Assembly: GCA_950097015.1 (NCBI GenBank)
Contig: CATNEN010000003.1
Location: 9,777,501 to 9,841,500, forward strand
DNA: 64,000 nucleotides
Direction: 5' to 3'
DNA from: Macrostomum hystrix
Lineage: Eukaryota > Platyhelminthes > Macrostomidae
The notes beneath the pieces are model-generated. The model was not told the origin of the DNA. It saw nothing but the letters and a program-made list of their open reading frames with translations, and made no database searches. The position numbers and the translations under genes were made by a program. This document shows positions 42,408-53,355 of this stretch, one piece after another. Numbering within the stretch: the stretch's first letter is position 1; each line of letters starts with the position of its first letter.

Positions 42408-43001
42408 GGTAACAGGACAATTCGGTAACAGACAATTCGGTAACAGACAGTTCGGTAACACCACAGGACAGTTCGGTAACACCACAGGACAGTTCGGTAA
42501 CATATCAAGGGACAGTTCGGTAACAATTGATTAAACTGGATCGGAAGGGTTTTTTGCGAAATTATTTTATATTTAGTTTGGTAAAGTTACAAAGTAAAGT
42601 CAATAGCACTTCGAACCATATTTAGCTTTTCGAAATATGAGTATGAGCATGAGGTTGCATTTTGCATGTTACATATTTCACATTTGGGCGTCAAATAGCG
42701 ACAATGTACCGTCATCAAGTCATTCATACAGATATCAGTGAGGCCAAATTTCGTGTGATCACACAATTTGCACTAATTTTTCATCCCTTTGTACATCCCT
42801 TTGAACGAGCCTTTACCCTACTTGCACACTCTAAATGACGTGTCAGTTTCAGATACATCAGTAACATCAGTCAGTTGTGTCCTAGCAACGATAGTAGATA
42901 CATTGTTAGAACAAACCTAGATTGATTTTATTGACTTTCAATTGTTACCGAACTGTCCTTGAGTGTTACCGAACTGTCTGTTACCGAACTGTCCTGTATT
43001 C
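42408..43001. mobile_element. 594-bp non-autonomous DNA transposon (MITE) with 8-bp target duplication
   Basis: Identical CTAAATAG octamers flank the element (42400-42407 and 43002-43009). The left end has six copies of GACAGTTCGGTAACA or GACAATTCGGTAACA; the right end has three copies inverted (TGTTACCGAACTGTC). Outer ends GGTAACAGGACA and TGTCCTGTATTC are imperfect inverted repeats. No coding capacity. The 8-bp duplication and subterminal repeats suit a hAT-type transposase, but the termini are not a family I can name. Confidence 0.85.
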
Positions 43002-43009
43002 CTAAATAG

Positions 43010-44560
43010 TTATTGGGCTAAGTGACCAATAAAAGCTTGACTTCAAAATAAACACCTTCAACATTACATTTCACATTTCCTTTTTTACATTAGACCTAAA
43101 GACCACATGATAATATAACTATAAATAAATCACAAAGTATTTTTAGCCATTTTTAATGTATGGCTATGCTTTGCTATAGGCCTACACCAGAATAAACTAG
43201 GCCTAACCTACACCTGGCATGCGTACTTATAGTTATACATAGGCCCTAATTAAAACCTTGGGCTTTTGCCGCTTTAACAAGTTTCCTACAGATTTATAGG
43301 CCCCTAGCATAAAACTGTTCGGTATATCTTCGGTATAATATATGTTACGTACATAAGAGCATATGCTACTACTGTATCTCAGCAATGTTCTTAGCTAGCT
43401 GAAATTTACATCACTTTATTAAATTAGACCTAGGCCTATTACATCATATATGGATGCACATTGCACTGTGAACCTGTCATAAAGTCATACTTGTACTAGC
43501 TACTTTGTCTTGATAGGCCTAGCCATGCACTTCGGTAACAACCACTTTTGTAACGAATGATAAGATTTGATCTGATTTTGTTTTTTTTAAGTACATAGCT
43601 TAATGACATGCATGCATGCAGGCCTTGGACTAGTGAACAACAAAAATATAATATTTCAATTTTTCGGAAAAATGTACTAAGTGAATAAAGTATAACTAAA
43701 GCACAATAAATGCTAAGCATCAAATATAAAAAAATTGTGGTTAACTAAAGAGAAACATAATAAAAAATGTATTTACATAAGTGAGAGCAAGAAAATTGTG
43801 GTTATTATATTTTAAAGCTAGAGTATCCAAAAGCGATGAACTGTCCCAAGCTGTACAGGAAAATGTTCTCCGCTATACGCGATATGCACAAAAATGCATG
43901 CATCTACTAAAGTATCTTCTACAATAGTAAAGTTCATATCCAGCTTTTTTGGATATGCAAAAGGCAATTTAACTGTTCAAGTATAATTTTCTTTTGCAAA
44001 AATGCTTAAAATATACATAACGTATAAACTTAGGCACAGGTGGTACAACAAATTCGATAACACGCTGCACATATTAAAAGCAATCGGTCGCTATGGTTAA
44101 AATAATTTCCTGACAGGATTCATTTGCAATGACCTTTTCAACAATGAGACTCTTTCGATTGTTTCAGTGTTTCAATTTGATCTAGCGCGTGGACTATCCA
44201 TGCATGTGGCATTACGATTGCATGCGGTGAAGTCCAGTTGCGAATCCTGGTCCTCCCTGATTTACATGGAGGGTTATTAAATGCAGTAGAGCAAGTCCGA
44301 AATGTGGTTATACATTTATTCATGCATGCGTAAAAAGCATGATTGTCTGCATATTTAATCAAATTGATTATTATTGGAATCGATTGGAAATCGTTGCTTT
44401 TTCAAAAGGGCTCTCTAAAAATATCAGGCTTTTTTTACATTCAGGCATAATTTAAATTACAGTAGTTCAGAGTTCATTGACATATTTCAGTCATGACCTA
44501 GCTACATTTACATTAAATTTAACTATATACTTCAGATGATTTGACTTCAATTGTGACGAA
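43010..44560. other. AT-rich DNA without recognised features
   Basis: No exon, repeat array or transposon end is recognised, apart from a short tRNA-like scrap near 44215-44275 too weak to call. Confidence 0.45.
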
Positions 44561-44574
44561 ATACTGTATCTATG

Positions 44575-45300
44575 CCGTTACGCGAAACAACGCTAGTTGT
44601 GTACATCTTGACGAACTTGACCCATGCAGTTCGGGTGGCTCTCAATGGCGTTACCAACGCTGGTGTCGGCGAATTCCAACATGCGACGTTCACCAGCGAC
44701 ACGGTTGAACAGGGCGACTCGACACGACCAGCGCTGCACACAGAGCAACAGGCAGTGTAGCTTTGAGTTCGTAAAAGCGTCAGTGATGCATTATGATGGA
44801 CTGATGTTGCCCAGCTTCAGAAAATATGTCTTTTTAAAATAGTGACTGTTCGGTGTCGCAATAGGCTGGCAGACAACAAACGTTTTATCCGCATCAGCTG
44901 ACCTGTCTCGCAAGCCATCGGCGCTGATTGCCAGAAAGTCGTCCTCTTTCTTAGACCGTTTTCGTAATGTCGGCTTCCATGAGTCACTGTTGTTGAGTAC
45001 AGGAAACAGAGACCCGTTGGCGAATCTCCAACCACACCATGACTTCCCAGCCTCCACCAGTAGGTCCGTCACTCCGATCAAGTAGATCAAGTTCCAGTGA
45101 TTCACAGCTCGGATGGAAGCCAGGTCCATCAGCAGCTCCCGCCGATATCCTGACACCGTCTGGCTGCATCGCACTAGCTGTCGATATTCGAGTCGTTACC
45201 GATGAAGACGCAGCTTCCGAACGGTCACTGAAAGGACTGACGCAGGATCCGGTCACCAGCCCGGCAAGCACAAGCAAGAGTTTTACCTGGCGTGTCATGG
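44575..45300 (-). pseudogene. CTLD-PAN lectin-like pseudogene
   Basis: On the - strand the N-terminus is clear: MTRQVKLLLVLAGLVTGS signal peptide, then CVSPFSDR. A one-base loss shifts the frame before the GSCVFIG region. The conserved Trp codon of the WCDAARRC motif has become TAG, and another single-base loss falls in GGELL. The centre (RAVNHWNLIYLIGVTDLLVE, WRFANGSLFPVLNNSD) and the end are recognisable in other frames. Several disabling lesions mean it cannot make the full protein. Confidence 0.9.
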
Positions 45301-45349
45301 AAAAGCTGGCTGAATAGCTTTGGGGGAATCGAGTCAATGGTGGCAGCAA

Positions 45350-46620
45350 TTAATGTGTTATTGCTCTGCTGAGGGCCAAACAGAGCAGCTCTGGTTCCCG
45401 ATTGATATCATTTTTAATGATGTTACATCCTTGCGATGCCTTTAGTTGTAAAAGCTCCAGAAGTATTTTGCAAACAGAGAAAATCAAACAATTATGTGTT
45501 TGTTAGGCCACAATGCAAAAAGGCTTTACATCATTGAAACTCGCAGAAAATTTTAATGAGTTCTCACGCTTTAGCATAGAAACTTGCTGAATTCAGAATT
45601 GTTTTTCTGAAATTTACGAGAAATGTTGGAGCTAAAAAGTCCCTAAAATAAAAGTTGTTGTAATAAATGTCCTATTAAATAAGCAAAAGCGCACAAAACT
45701 TTTTCTGTTGAAATATTCATGCATGAAACTTGTTCTCCTAATGCCTAATTCTCTTCTCTGTTTCCCTCTTTGTGAGATTTTGTTCCACATTTTTACTTAT
45801 ATAATTGTAAGTGAAAAGAACTTCTCTTTGTCGACCATGTTATTGTCACCAAGGACTTTTTATGAGAAAAATAAACACAAAAACCGTTGGAAATCAGTTA
45901 TCAATCAGTTCGGTGTCTTAAAGTATTTATTTATTGTGGCGCCGTCGGTCCATCGCGGCCAGGCGCATTGATAGCCTGAGCGTGGGCGGGCACGGTGCCG
46001 CCAATGTCCTTTAACTCTTCACTGACCTATTAATGTACATGCCTATTGTGTGGCACGTGGCCACCGCTCAATAATATCGCACGTTGTACTTGTATCTCGC
46101 GTTCTATATAAGTGATGTGACTGATGCACAAATATATTATCGTGTTCGCTCCAAACTAACAAACATAAGAGTCACTCTAAACGACACGACATTTATTATA
46201 TTGATCATCTATCAGAAGTGGCTAGATGAACAAGTCTCGATACTTTTTACTTCCAATGTAAAGTTTGTTATGCAGCATAACAAATTATTCTTTAAAGCGG
46301 TATTTCTACTCGTATCATTATGCAAATCCTTTTAACTTTCCCAAGGTTGCGTTCAAATATCCCTTAAGCTTTAGCCCTATGGAAAAGACGTTTTAAATTT
46401 CCGAAAAATAACGAACCACCTGTGCGGCTCGTAGCTCTGCTAGACTTGCAGCCTGACCGATCGGACCAAAGGTTAACCCCACTTGCAAGCCTCACATGTC
46501 ATCGATATGTCATTGGTAGGAGGAGATCAACGAATTCAAAAAAAGAAAGAATCTTTATAAGGTTAGACAATCCGTCTTAAACTTGTTGGCTTCGTATTTT
46601 TAATTTAAATCTCATAAATT
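45350..46620. other. Spacer between lectin copies
   Basis: No gene is recognised. A GC-rich patch at 45940-46070 (CGCCGTCGGTCCATCGCGGC) stands out from the AT-rich surroundings and could be part of a dispersed element, but I cannot identify it. Confidence 0.4.
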
Positions 46621-47340
46621 TCAGTACGTCTTGACGAACTTTACCCAGTTCGGGTCGGTCTCAATGGTGTTACCAACGCTGGCGTCGGTGAAGTCCAGCA
46701 TGCGACAGGCGCTGCTGGCACGGTTGAACAGGGCGGCTCGACACTCCCAGCGCTGCTCACAGAGCAACAAGCAGTGCGGCTGTGAGCTTGCAGTAGCGTC
46801 AGTAGAGCAGTATGATGGACTGATGTTGCCCAGCTTCAGAAACTCAGTCATTTTGAAATATTTGCTGTTTGATGTCGCAAGGGGCTGGCACACAAAAGTC
46901 TTATCCTGGTGGGCAGTAGATCTGTCTCGAAGGCCTGTTTCACTCACCGCCAGAAAGTCATCGTCGTTTCTATCACTGTTCGGAAGGCCAGACATCCAGT
47001 CAGTGTTATTCAGCTCAGGAAACAAGGACCCGTTGGCGAATCTCCAACCAGTGCGTGATGTCCCAACCTCAACCAGAAGGTCCGTCACTCCGATGAAGTA
47101 GACCGAGTTCCAGTGGTTCACAGCTCGGATGGCAGTCAGGTCCATCAGCAGCTCCCCGCCGATATCCTGACACCGTCTGGCTGCATCGCACCAGCTGTCG
47201 ATATTCGAGTCGTTGCCGATGAAGACGCAGCTTCCAAGCCTGTCAGTGAATGGACTGACACAGGTTGCAGTCACTATGGCGAACATTCCAGATAGTAAAA
47301 TAATCAGATGCCTAGCTATTCTAATAGGCATGTCTAGCAA
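46621..47340 (-). CDS. Secreted C-type-lectin-like / PAN-like protein, intact copy 1
   Basis: Single-exon ORF of 239 residues. A signal peptide (Met1 or Met4, then ARHLIILLSGMFAIVTA) is cleaved before CVSPF. Residues about 27-155 form a C-type-lectin-like domain: SWCDAARRCQDIGGELL, VYFIGVTDLLVE, WRFANGSLFPELNNTDW, and a closing FVCQP. Residues about 175-239 form a PAN/apple-like domain (HCLLLCEQRWECRAALFNRA, then ACRMLDF) and end WVKFVKTY. The usual inner lectin disulfide and WND calcium motif are absent, so sugar binding is doubtful. Predicted extracellular; candidate roles are immune recognition, adhesion or mucus, none shown by sequence. Confidence 0.88.
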   Translation of the reverse strand: MLDMPIRIARHLIILLSGMFAIVTATCVSPFTDRLGSCVFIGNDSNIDSWCDAARRCQDIGGELLMDLTAIRAVNHWNSVYFIGVTDLLVEVGTSRTGWRFANGSLFPELNNTDWMSGLPNSDRNDDDFLAVSETGLRDRSTAHQDKTFVCQPLATSNSKYFKMTEFLKLGNISPSYCSTDATASSQPHCLLLCEQRWECRAALFNRASSACRMLDFTDASVGNTIETDPNWVKFVKTY

Positions 47341-47344
47341 AGCC

Positions 47345-47950
47345 GGCAGAATGGAGAGTGCAGAGCGCCTGGCTTCTCAGTTGCCACATTAATTAACAGT
47401 TGTTTCCCTGTAGTGGCTTACTGTATGTTATAAACCTCAACAACAAGTAATTACCTAGTTTGCATTACTTGAACCAATCAAATTTTCCTTAACTATTCTG
47501 TCCTGTCAAGGTTTCCGCGCCTTTGTGCATCTCATTTGAAGCTTCTGCGAAATCTTGCCGCTAGGAAAAGTATTACCTGTATTGAGAAGACAGTTTCATG
47601 CTGACGACGATGACTGAATGCTTGCTAATTGGCACGGGAGCAATTTAAAAGATGTTTTCTGGTGCCTAAATTTATTATAAGCTTCCGCGCTAATTGCCTC
47701 TAGTTACAAAGGACGCTACAAAAGCATGTTGTTCGTCAAAAGTACTAAAGTTTCCTAACTATTGCTCACTCGGAGGACAAAAAGCATCTCATTTAAAAAC
47801 AGATATACTCGTAAATGTGTAAACTTTCCGTGTCTCATTTTAAAAAATAAATTTTACCAATATCTGGGTCCAAAAGTCGAAACTTACGAACGATCTTATA
47901 AATGAGTGGCTTCATTTGGTCTTGCATTGTCCTATTAAGAGGTGTAATAA
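47345..47950. other. Upstream flank of lectin copy 1
   Basis: Presumed promoter region of the - strand gene. No TATA box is clearly placed. Nothing else recognised. Confidence 0.4.
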
Positions 47951-48090
47951 CAGTGTTGGGCGCGATACTTCAACAAATTATCGCTTTAAAGCGATACTCC
48001 GATACCGATCCTCTAAAAGATATCGGCGATATTTGTTGGTCCGATACCAAAATTTGAGTATCGCGCGAATACTTTATTCCGATACATCAT
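47951..48090 (+). mobile_element. hAT-like transposon end (CAGTGTTGGG type)
   Basis: CAGTGTTGGGC at 47951 matches the common terminal motif of many animal hAT elements. The following sequence is rich in CGATA motifs and contains the perfect 16-bp palindrome ATCGCTTTAAAGCGAT (47980-47995). I find no matching inverted terminus in the next 500 bp, so this is a partial copy. Confidence 0.55.
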
Positions 48091-48519
48091 TTTTTCGTGT
48101 TTTCTGTATCTATCAAGCCAAAAATTAATAAAAATCTATTAGCTACATTTTTCGACACTAAATTAGACTCTAGTGAGACGTGGCTGACCAGAGAAGAAGA
48201 TTAAATGGGCGAAATATTGTTATAATTTGTTATATTGTGGTAGCACTCTGATAGTCTTTGTCAATAATAGAAAACTCTTTCAAGTCTGGCCATAGGGCCA
48301 ACTGGCACTGTCACAATTTATAGATTTTCTTGATTCTACACTCGTAAGGCTGATTTTGGCCTTGAGTGCTACTGGTGGAAGCAGTCACAGAAGCATAATC
48401 AACATAAATGACATCATCATCAGTAGACATCATGAGTGTTCAGATCAGAATCAGAACAAAAATGTACATTACTTACATAAACTCGATATAATTTTTGTGT
48501 ATAATAGCCGCGCAGCAGG

Positions 48520-48915
48520 CTGGCGTGCACCGAGTTTACTTGCTGTTCGAGCGAGTCCGTCAGCGTCCAGGTCTCGGCGTTCTACAGCAGGACGGTCTCG
48601 AACACCTCGACCTAGAACAGCGCCGCCCTCTGCCGATCAGGTAGGGTCTCGGACTGCAGGACCGCCCTAACAGAACGAAAGGCAGCCCATTCGAGCTTGC
48701 GGCGACGCCGCAGATCTTCGCGGACGTCAGGTACCAGACCACCGAGGTAGACGAACTGTTGACAACGCGGAAGCTCCTGTCAACGCCTCCGTAGAAAATT
48801 GCGGCCTCAATGTCACCCGGCACGCAGAGAACGCTCTGCGGTCGAGGACAGAAGGGGGGTCGTCGGCGTAGCCAAGCACGCTGAGCCACCTTTCCGGTTG
48901 ACGTGAACCCTGAAA
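48520..48915 (-). mobile_element. Decayed non-LTR retrotransposon reverse transcriptase fragment
   Basis: Read on the - strand, a patchwork of frames gives the RT catalytic motif region LGYADDP, then VYLGGLVPDVREDLRRRRK, then NAETWTLTDSLEQQVNSVHA and LLRGYY. This order (YADD, YLG, ETWTLT.. LE..) is typical of the RT C-terminal half of LINE elements. Stop codons and shifts interrupt it. It abuts a lectin pseudogene fragment. Confidence 0.8.
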
Positions 48916-48964
48916 ATAAAGTCTGAAATGTATAAAGAGGCTACAGTCTTTGAACTGTCCGACT

Positions 48965-49320
48965 TTGTGATTATAGCCTGCGTCAGTCCTTTTATTGTCA
49001 GGCTTGGATGCTGCATCTACATCGGCAATGGGTCAAATATTGCCGGCTGCTGCGACCCCGACAGACGGCGTCAGGGAGCTGCTGATGGACCTGAATGCCA
49101 TCCGAGCTGTGATCCACTGGATGTTAGTTCTTACTTCATCGGAGTGACAAACCTTCTGGTCGTGCCCTGAAGATTCGCCGACAGCTCTTTGTTTTTAACA
49201 ACAGCGACTGAAAGTCTGGTTTAACCGAACTTTGCCACAATGGTGACGACGACTTTTTAGTGGTCAGTTTTGCTGGCTTGTGAGAAAGCGAACATAAAGT
49301 TGAAGTGCTAGCCGATAGTG
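48965..49320 (+). pseudogene. CTLD-PAN lectin pseudogene fragment (N-terminal half)
   Basis: Encodes ACVSPFIVRLGCCIYIGNGS followed by shifted remains of WCDAARRC, ELLMDL, IRAV, FIGVTNLLV and a degenerate DDDFLVVS-like stretch. There are multiple frameshifts and stops, and the PAN-like end is missing. It lacks a signal peptide and runs opposite to its neighbours at 46.6 and 50.7 kb. Confidence 0.85.
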
Positions 49321-49724
49321 ACACGGATAGCCGTTATTTTCTATGGATGGAATTCATGAAACCGTGCAGCATCAGCCTAGCGCTCGCGGCGCTCTTGTCT
49401 TCAATAGCGAAGCTCGTATCCTCAAGACTGTAGCTCGTAATTCGCACGTACTTTTGCTCGAAGTGACACCAATGAGGCAGAGAAGTCTGCTCTCCGCGGT
49501 AGGGAGATGCCTAGGCCAAGGCTCTTGCGCTACTTAAGACGCACGATGGCGTGTCTCAGTTCCATCGTCCTATTGTAAGGCTACACGACGCCACAAATCA
49601 GCGCACCGTCATGCTTGACGCTAATCCGGAAATTCAACTCCTCGATCTTGCAGATCCTTTTGATCCGAACTCTATTCTCAGTGTACGTAGCATTGTTATT
49701 GGATGTCTCATCGAATTGTGACAG

Positions 49725-49850
49725 TGGAGTCGGGAATGGAACCCCGAATTTCAAGCAAGGACCATTAGAAGAAGGTCTTCTTCTTGTGGTCCTTGCTTGA
49801 AATTCGTCAGTCAGCCGCTCAACTCATTAGGCTACAACATTTTACCACAA
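49725..49850 (-). mobile_element. tRNA-derived SINE remnant containing a 60-bp palindrome
   Basis: On the - strand an A-box-like TAGCCTAATGAGTTGAGCGG lies upstream and a degenerate B box (GGTTCCATTCCC) downstream. Between them, 49746-49805 is a near-perfect palindrome: 29-bp arms starting GAATTTCAAGCAAGGACCA, two mismatches, 2-bp loop. Confidence 0.65.
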
Positions 49851-49889
49851 AACAAAGATTGCTTGCTGCACGTGGAAAATAATAATGAT

Positions 49890-50210
49890 TGCAAATCCAG
49901 CTTAACACATAGAGACGATAGCTGCATGCCTTCCACCTGATGCGCATCAGTCCACTTCTAGAAGCATGTGGAACCCTTAAATTTTTTAATGGAAAAAGAC
50001 TCAAAAAAGGTTTAGCGGTATAGAAGCGCTCTTCAATGCGATTCTAAGAATGGAAGCATTGCTCCTAAAGGAAACGACAAAATAGAAGAGCACAATGAAT
50101 GTGGGCAAAAGCAACTTCAGAAATTTTTAGTCGTGTAGAACTTTTTATTGTGTAAGTTTTGTCAGAACTAGGGTGATGGAAGATTTTTGTTGCTTTTTTG
50201 CGCGTGGTGG
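49890..50210. repeat. Dispersed repeat, copy related to 52270-52600
   Basis: Blocks such as AGTCCACTTCTAGAAGCAT and GTCAGAACTAGGGTGATGG appear in the same order at 52270-52600 (AGTCCACTTCTACGCGCTAG, TCAGAACTTGGACAATAGGA). The two are diverged and their class is unknown. Confidence 0.6.
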
Positions 50211-50674
50211 GGAGCCGCTAATTAGAATGCTTCGTAAAACAGGCCCCTTTTTGTCACGGCAAGAAGAAAACTTCAATTTATTAGCTCGTACGAAGTTCGA
50301 CTGGACAAGCTTAATGACATTGCGCTTTATCGTTAGACATTTTCTACTTTAAAGGATATTGCGGCGAAAAGAAACAACCAAAACTATAAAGACGTTTTAG
50401 TGGGACTTTAAAAAATGTTAATTGCGCCAATAGTTCGACCGATTTAGGATTAGCAGATAGAACATACAAATATGGGCGCTATATAATAGTCAGCTTCAGT
50501 TACAAATCAGACAGATAAGCATGAACTTGTAAGACTGGTTGATATTTGTAAAGCTTGAATAAAAATATTTCCAATTTTTTTAATAACCAGAAAATACGAT
50601 GCGAAATGCGTTTTAAGCATCTAACAGATAAAAAACTGAGTTCAATCGATTTCTGAATTTATGCACGCATAAAA
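50211..50674. other. 3' flank of lectin copy 2
   Basis: AT-rich DNA downstream of the - strand gene. A possible TTTATT (AATAAA on the - strand) lies near 50278. Nothing else recognised. Confidence 0.4.
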
Positions 50675-51382
50675 TCAGTACTTCTTAACGAACTTGACCC
50701 AGTTCGGGTCAAGTTCGATGACGTCACCAACGCTGGAGTCGGCGAAGTCCAGCATGCGACAGGCGCCGCTGACACGGTTGAACAGGGCGGCCCGACACTC
50801 CCAGCGCCGCACACAGAGCCACAGGCAGTGCATCTCCGAGCTTGTAGAGGCGTCAGAGTAGCAGTAGGATGGACTGATGTTTCCTAGCTTCAGAAAGTCA
50901 GTCTTTTCAAAATAGTGGCTGTTCGGTGTCACAATCGGCTGGCACATAAAGCTGGTGTCAGTATCAGGCGGTCGGTCTCGCAGGCCTGCAACACTAACCA
51001 CCAGAAAGTCGTCATCGATGCTTGCAGAGTTCGGCAAACCAGACATCCAGTCGCTGCTGTTTAGCACCGGAAATGGAGAGCCGTTGGCGAATCTCCATTT
51101 GCTTCGGGACCCACCAGCCTCGACCAGGAGGTCCGTCACTCCGATGAAGTAGTATTGGATCCAGTGGTTCACAGCTCGGATGGCAGTCAGGTCCACCAGC
51201 AGCTCCCCGCCGATATCCTGACACCGTCTGGCTGCGTCGCACCAGCTCGAGACGCTCAAGCCATTGCTGATATAGACACAGCTACCGAGCCTGTCAGTGA
51301 ATGGACTGACACAGGCTGCTGTCACGAAGGCAATCAGTCCGGATAGTATTAAAATCTGACGTTTAGCGTCTTTTAAAGTCAT
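50675..51382 (-). CDS. Secreted C-type-lectin-like / PAN-like protein, intact copy 2
   Basis: Single exon, 235 residues from the Met at 51382. That Met directly precedes the signal peptide (AKRQILILSGLIAFVTAA, then CVSPF); an in-frame Met at 51484 would add 34 non-signal residues and is less likely. The lectin-like domain has SWCDAARRCQDIGGELLVD, YYFIGVTDLLVE, WRFANGSPFPVLNSSDW and FMCQP. The PAN-like domain has HCLWLCVRRWECRAALFNRV and ACRMLDFADSSVGDVI. C-terminus WVKFVKKY. The last 200 bp are almost identical to the 53.4- and 56.8-kb copies, which suggests recent conversion or duplication. Confidence 0.88.
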   Translation of the reverse strand: MTLKDAKRQILILSGLIAFVTAACVSPFTDRLGSCVYISNGLSVSSWCDAARRCQDIGGELLVDLTAIRAVNHWIQYYFIGVTDLLVEAGGSRSKWRFANGSPFPVLNSSDWMSGLPNSASIDDDFLVVSVAGLRDRPPDTDTSFMCQPIVTPNSHYFEKTDFLKLGNISPSYCYSDASTSSEMHCLWLCVRRWECRAALFNRVSGACRMLDFADSSVGDVIELDPNWVKFVKKY

Positions 51383-51484
51383 ACCAACAACTATCTGAAG
51401 GTTTGAGTGCAGGCTGCAAATATTTTTTGAATATTCAGCTAAGAGTCTTTCCGTATGTGCCAGAAATGTTTGCTGAATTAGCAT

Positions 51485-52269
51485 GTATTTACATTAAGGT
51501 CCCTTTTCATATGCTTCTGGCACCCAATGAGAATGAAAGCATGAATAGACCTGTTCTGAATCAGCCCATCACTTCTGTCTGAATTTTTTTAGAGACGATG
51601 CTGCCAATTCTGTGACTTGAATGTTAAACTAATTTTTTCAGCCAAATGACCTGTCTTGTAGTTGTAACGCACGACAGCTTCGATAGTACTATTAGTACGT
51701 ATATCAGATTGCTTTTGTTAATGCGAAGATCTTCGAGTTCTACACACTAAGAATGAGTCTAAATCGCTAAAACCTGGACGCTGGCTGAGGTACTCGAGGG
51801 ACAGCTCACGGGACCCAGCTTCGGGCGACGTTCGGGGACCATCATGGCTCTGTCAGCGAGACGATCGACTCTCTTTACAAGCGTTCAGAGCCTCTGGCAT
51901 TCTGCCCTTTCTTTATTTTCTAAGCGTATCACTGACGCAGCGCCGCCAATTTAGCGGGGCTGCTTCCGCGTCTTCGGCGGTCGTTCGAGGAGCAGATTCT
52001 CGACGGTATCTATATGGCTTGCAGCAGACTTTGCCGAGCAAACTTGCTCGCTTCCTTTGCTCCAGCCTCAGCGAAGCTCAGGCTGTTCGGCGTCGGCTGT
52101 ACAGTTTACAGTTCTCTACATGTTTAGAATGTACAGCTGTCGGCTGCACATCTGGCCCAATCGGGGCAGGTGTAGTCAATTATTTATTTTAGCGAATCTT
52201 CGTAAGCCATTGCCGACAAAATTAGCAGGCGTATTACCATCTAACGATAATTGTTTCAGGTGTAAAATA
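51485..52269. other. Spacer with moderately GC-rich sequence, no recognised gene
   Basis: 51770-52160 is GC-rich relative to its flanks, but I see no continuing ORF with splice sites and no named repeat. It may be a decayed mobile element. Confidence 0.4.
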
Positions 52270-52600
52270 TTGATGATTGCAAAGCTAGCTGAACGCCCAG
52301 AGACAATGGCTCCATGCCCAATGCCTTCCGCTTTGTGGGCAAAAAGTCCACTTCTACGCGCTAGAAGCATCTCGCGCCCTAAAGTCTCTTTTAAGTGAAA
52401 TTATCTCAAGAACGGCCCGGCCTTTAAGCCCACTTGTACGCGCTAAAAGAAGACGATGAAAAATTAGAAGCAGATTCCGAAGTAATCTGGTGTAATTTTT
52501 TTAATGAGCAGTTTTTTCAGAACTTGGACAATAGGATGATGGGAATTTTACCTTCCTTTGTGGAATGTATTTTACTACAAGCCCTTTTTTCCGTCGACTG
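52270..52600. repeat. Dispersed repeat, copy related to 49890-50210
   Basis: Shares ordered blocks with the 49.9-kb copy. On the - strand just upstream a short open stretch reads ILHLKQLSLDGNTPANF, vaguely ankyrin- or LRR-like, with a stop soon after. It may be the remnant of a host gene fragment captured by the repeat. Confidence 0.55.
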
Positions 52601-52959
52601 CTCTGACTAAAAGCGTTAGGTATTCATGCCGCTGACGCATGTTAGCCTTAATTAAAGAAAATCGCAATTATTTTGTACAAAAACTTTTGGACCATTAAGG
52701 CCGTTGGACAACATTCTAATCCTTTTAATTGCACAGCAGCGCGAACTTTTAGAAGGCTCGCAAAGCTTCATCTCTTTTTTACTGAGTTGAACGTTAATTT
52801 ATTTCGAGTTCGTCAACCCGGCCAGAACTCGAGTTGACAATATCTATGTGTAATACATGAATACATGTGTTATCATTACAGCAAGTATTATTGCTGGTCA
52901 AACGAACTGTTCCTCCAGAATAAAACTGTGTCATTAATGCGGAAATAAAGCAAAGTGTC

Positions 52960-53205
52960 GGGGGTCGGTGGCAGAGTGGTTAACGTGTTTGCCTCTCGCA
53001 ACAAGGTCCCTAAGTTCGATTCCGCGGCGAGGCCACCTCAATAAGGGGCGCAGCCGTGGAGAGAAGGCTTGGGGGCTTGTCGTGCAATTTGCGCCCATGA
53101 GGGCCAACCTCCAAGGCACAGTGAGAGTGTACACTGCCTGACGATGAGAAAGTCAGGGCAGATGTACACACCTGCATGAGCGTGTGTCGTCCTTGATTTT
53201 GCATA
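52960..53205 (+). mobile_element. tRNA-derived SINE, family A (+ strand copy)
   Basis: A box GTGGCAGAGTGGTTAACGTG, B box AGTTCGATTCC, then the same body as 17745-18100 (GCGGCGAGGCCAC, TCGTGCAATTT, GTGTACACTGCCTGACGATG, GCAGATGTACACAC). The CACACA-rich 3' part of the family is mostly missing here. Confidence 0.85.
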
Positions 53206-53355
53206 GTCAGTGATCTCGCGGACACTGTTGAAATGAGTTCTTTGAAAATTGTTGAAGTAGACGGGTGTATTTTCCACTTTTCATTTTACTGTAATTGTAA
53301 AAACTGTCCTTAGAGATATTCTAATTCCGTTTGCCAGTTAAGCTCTCTTGACTGC

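Noticed and set aside
52176-52370. Ankyrin- or LRR-like gene on the - strand
   Set aside because: Only one vague motif in a short open stretch ending at a stop, inside a repeated block.
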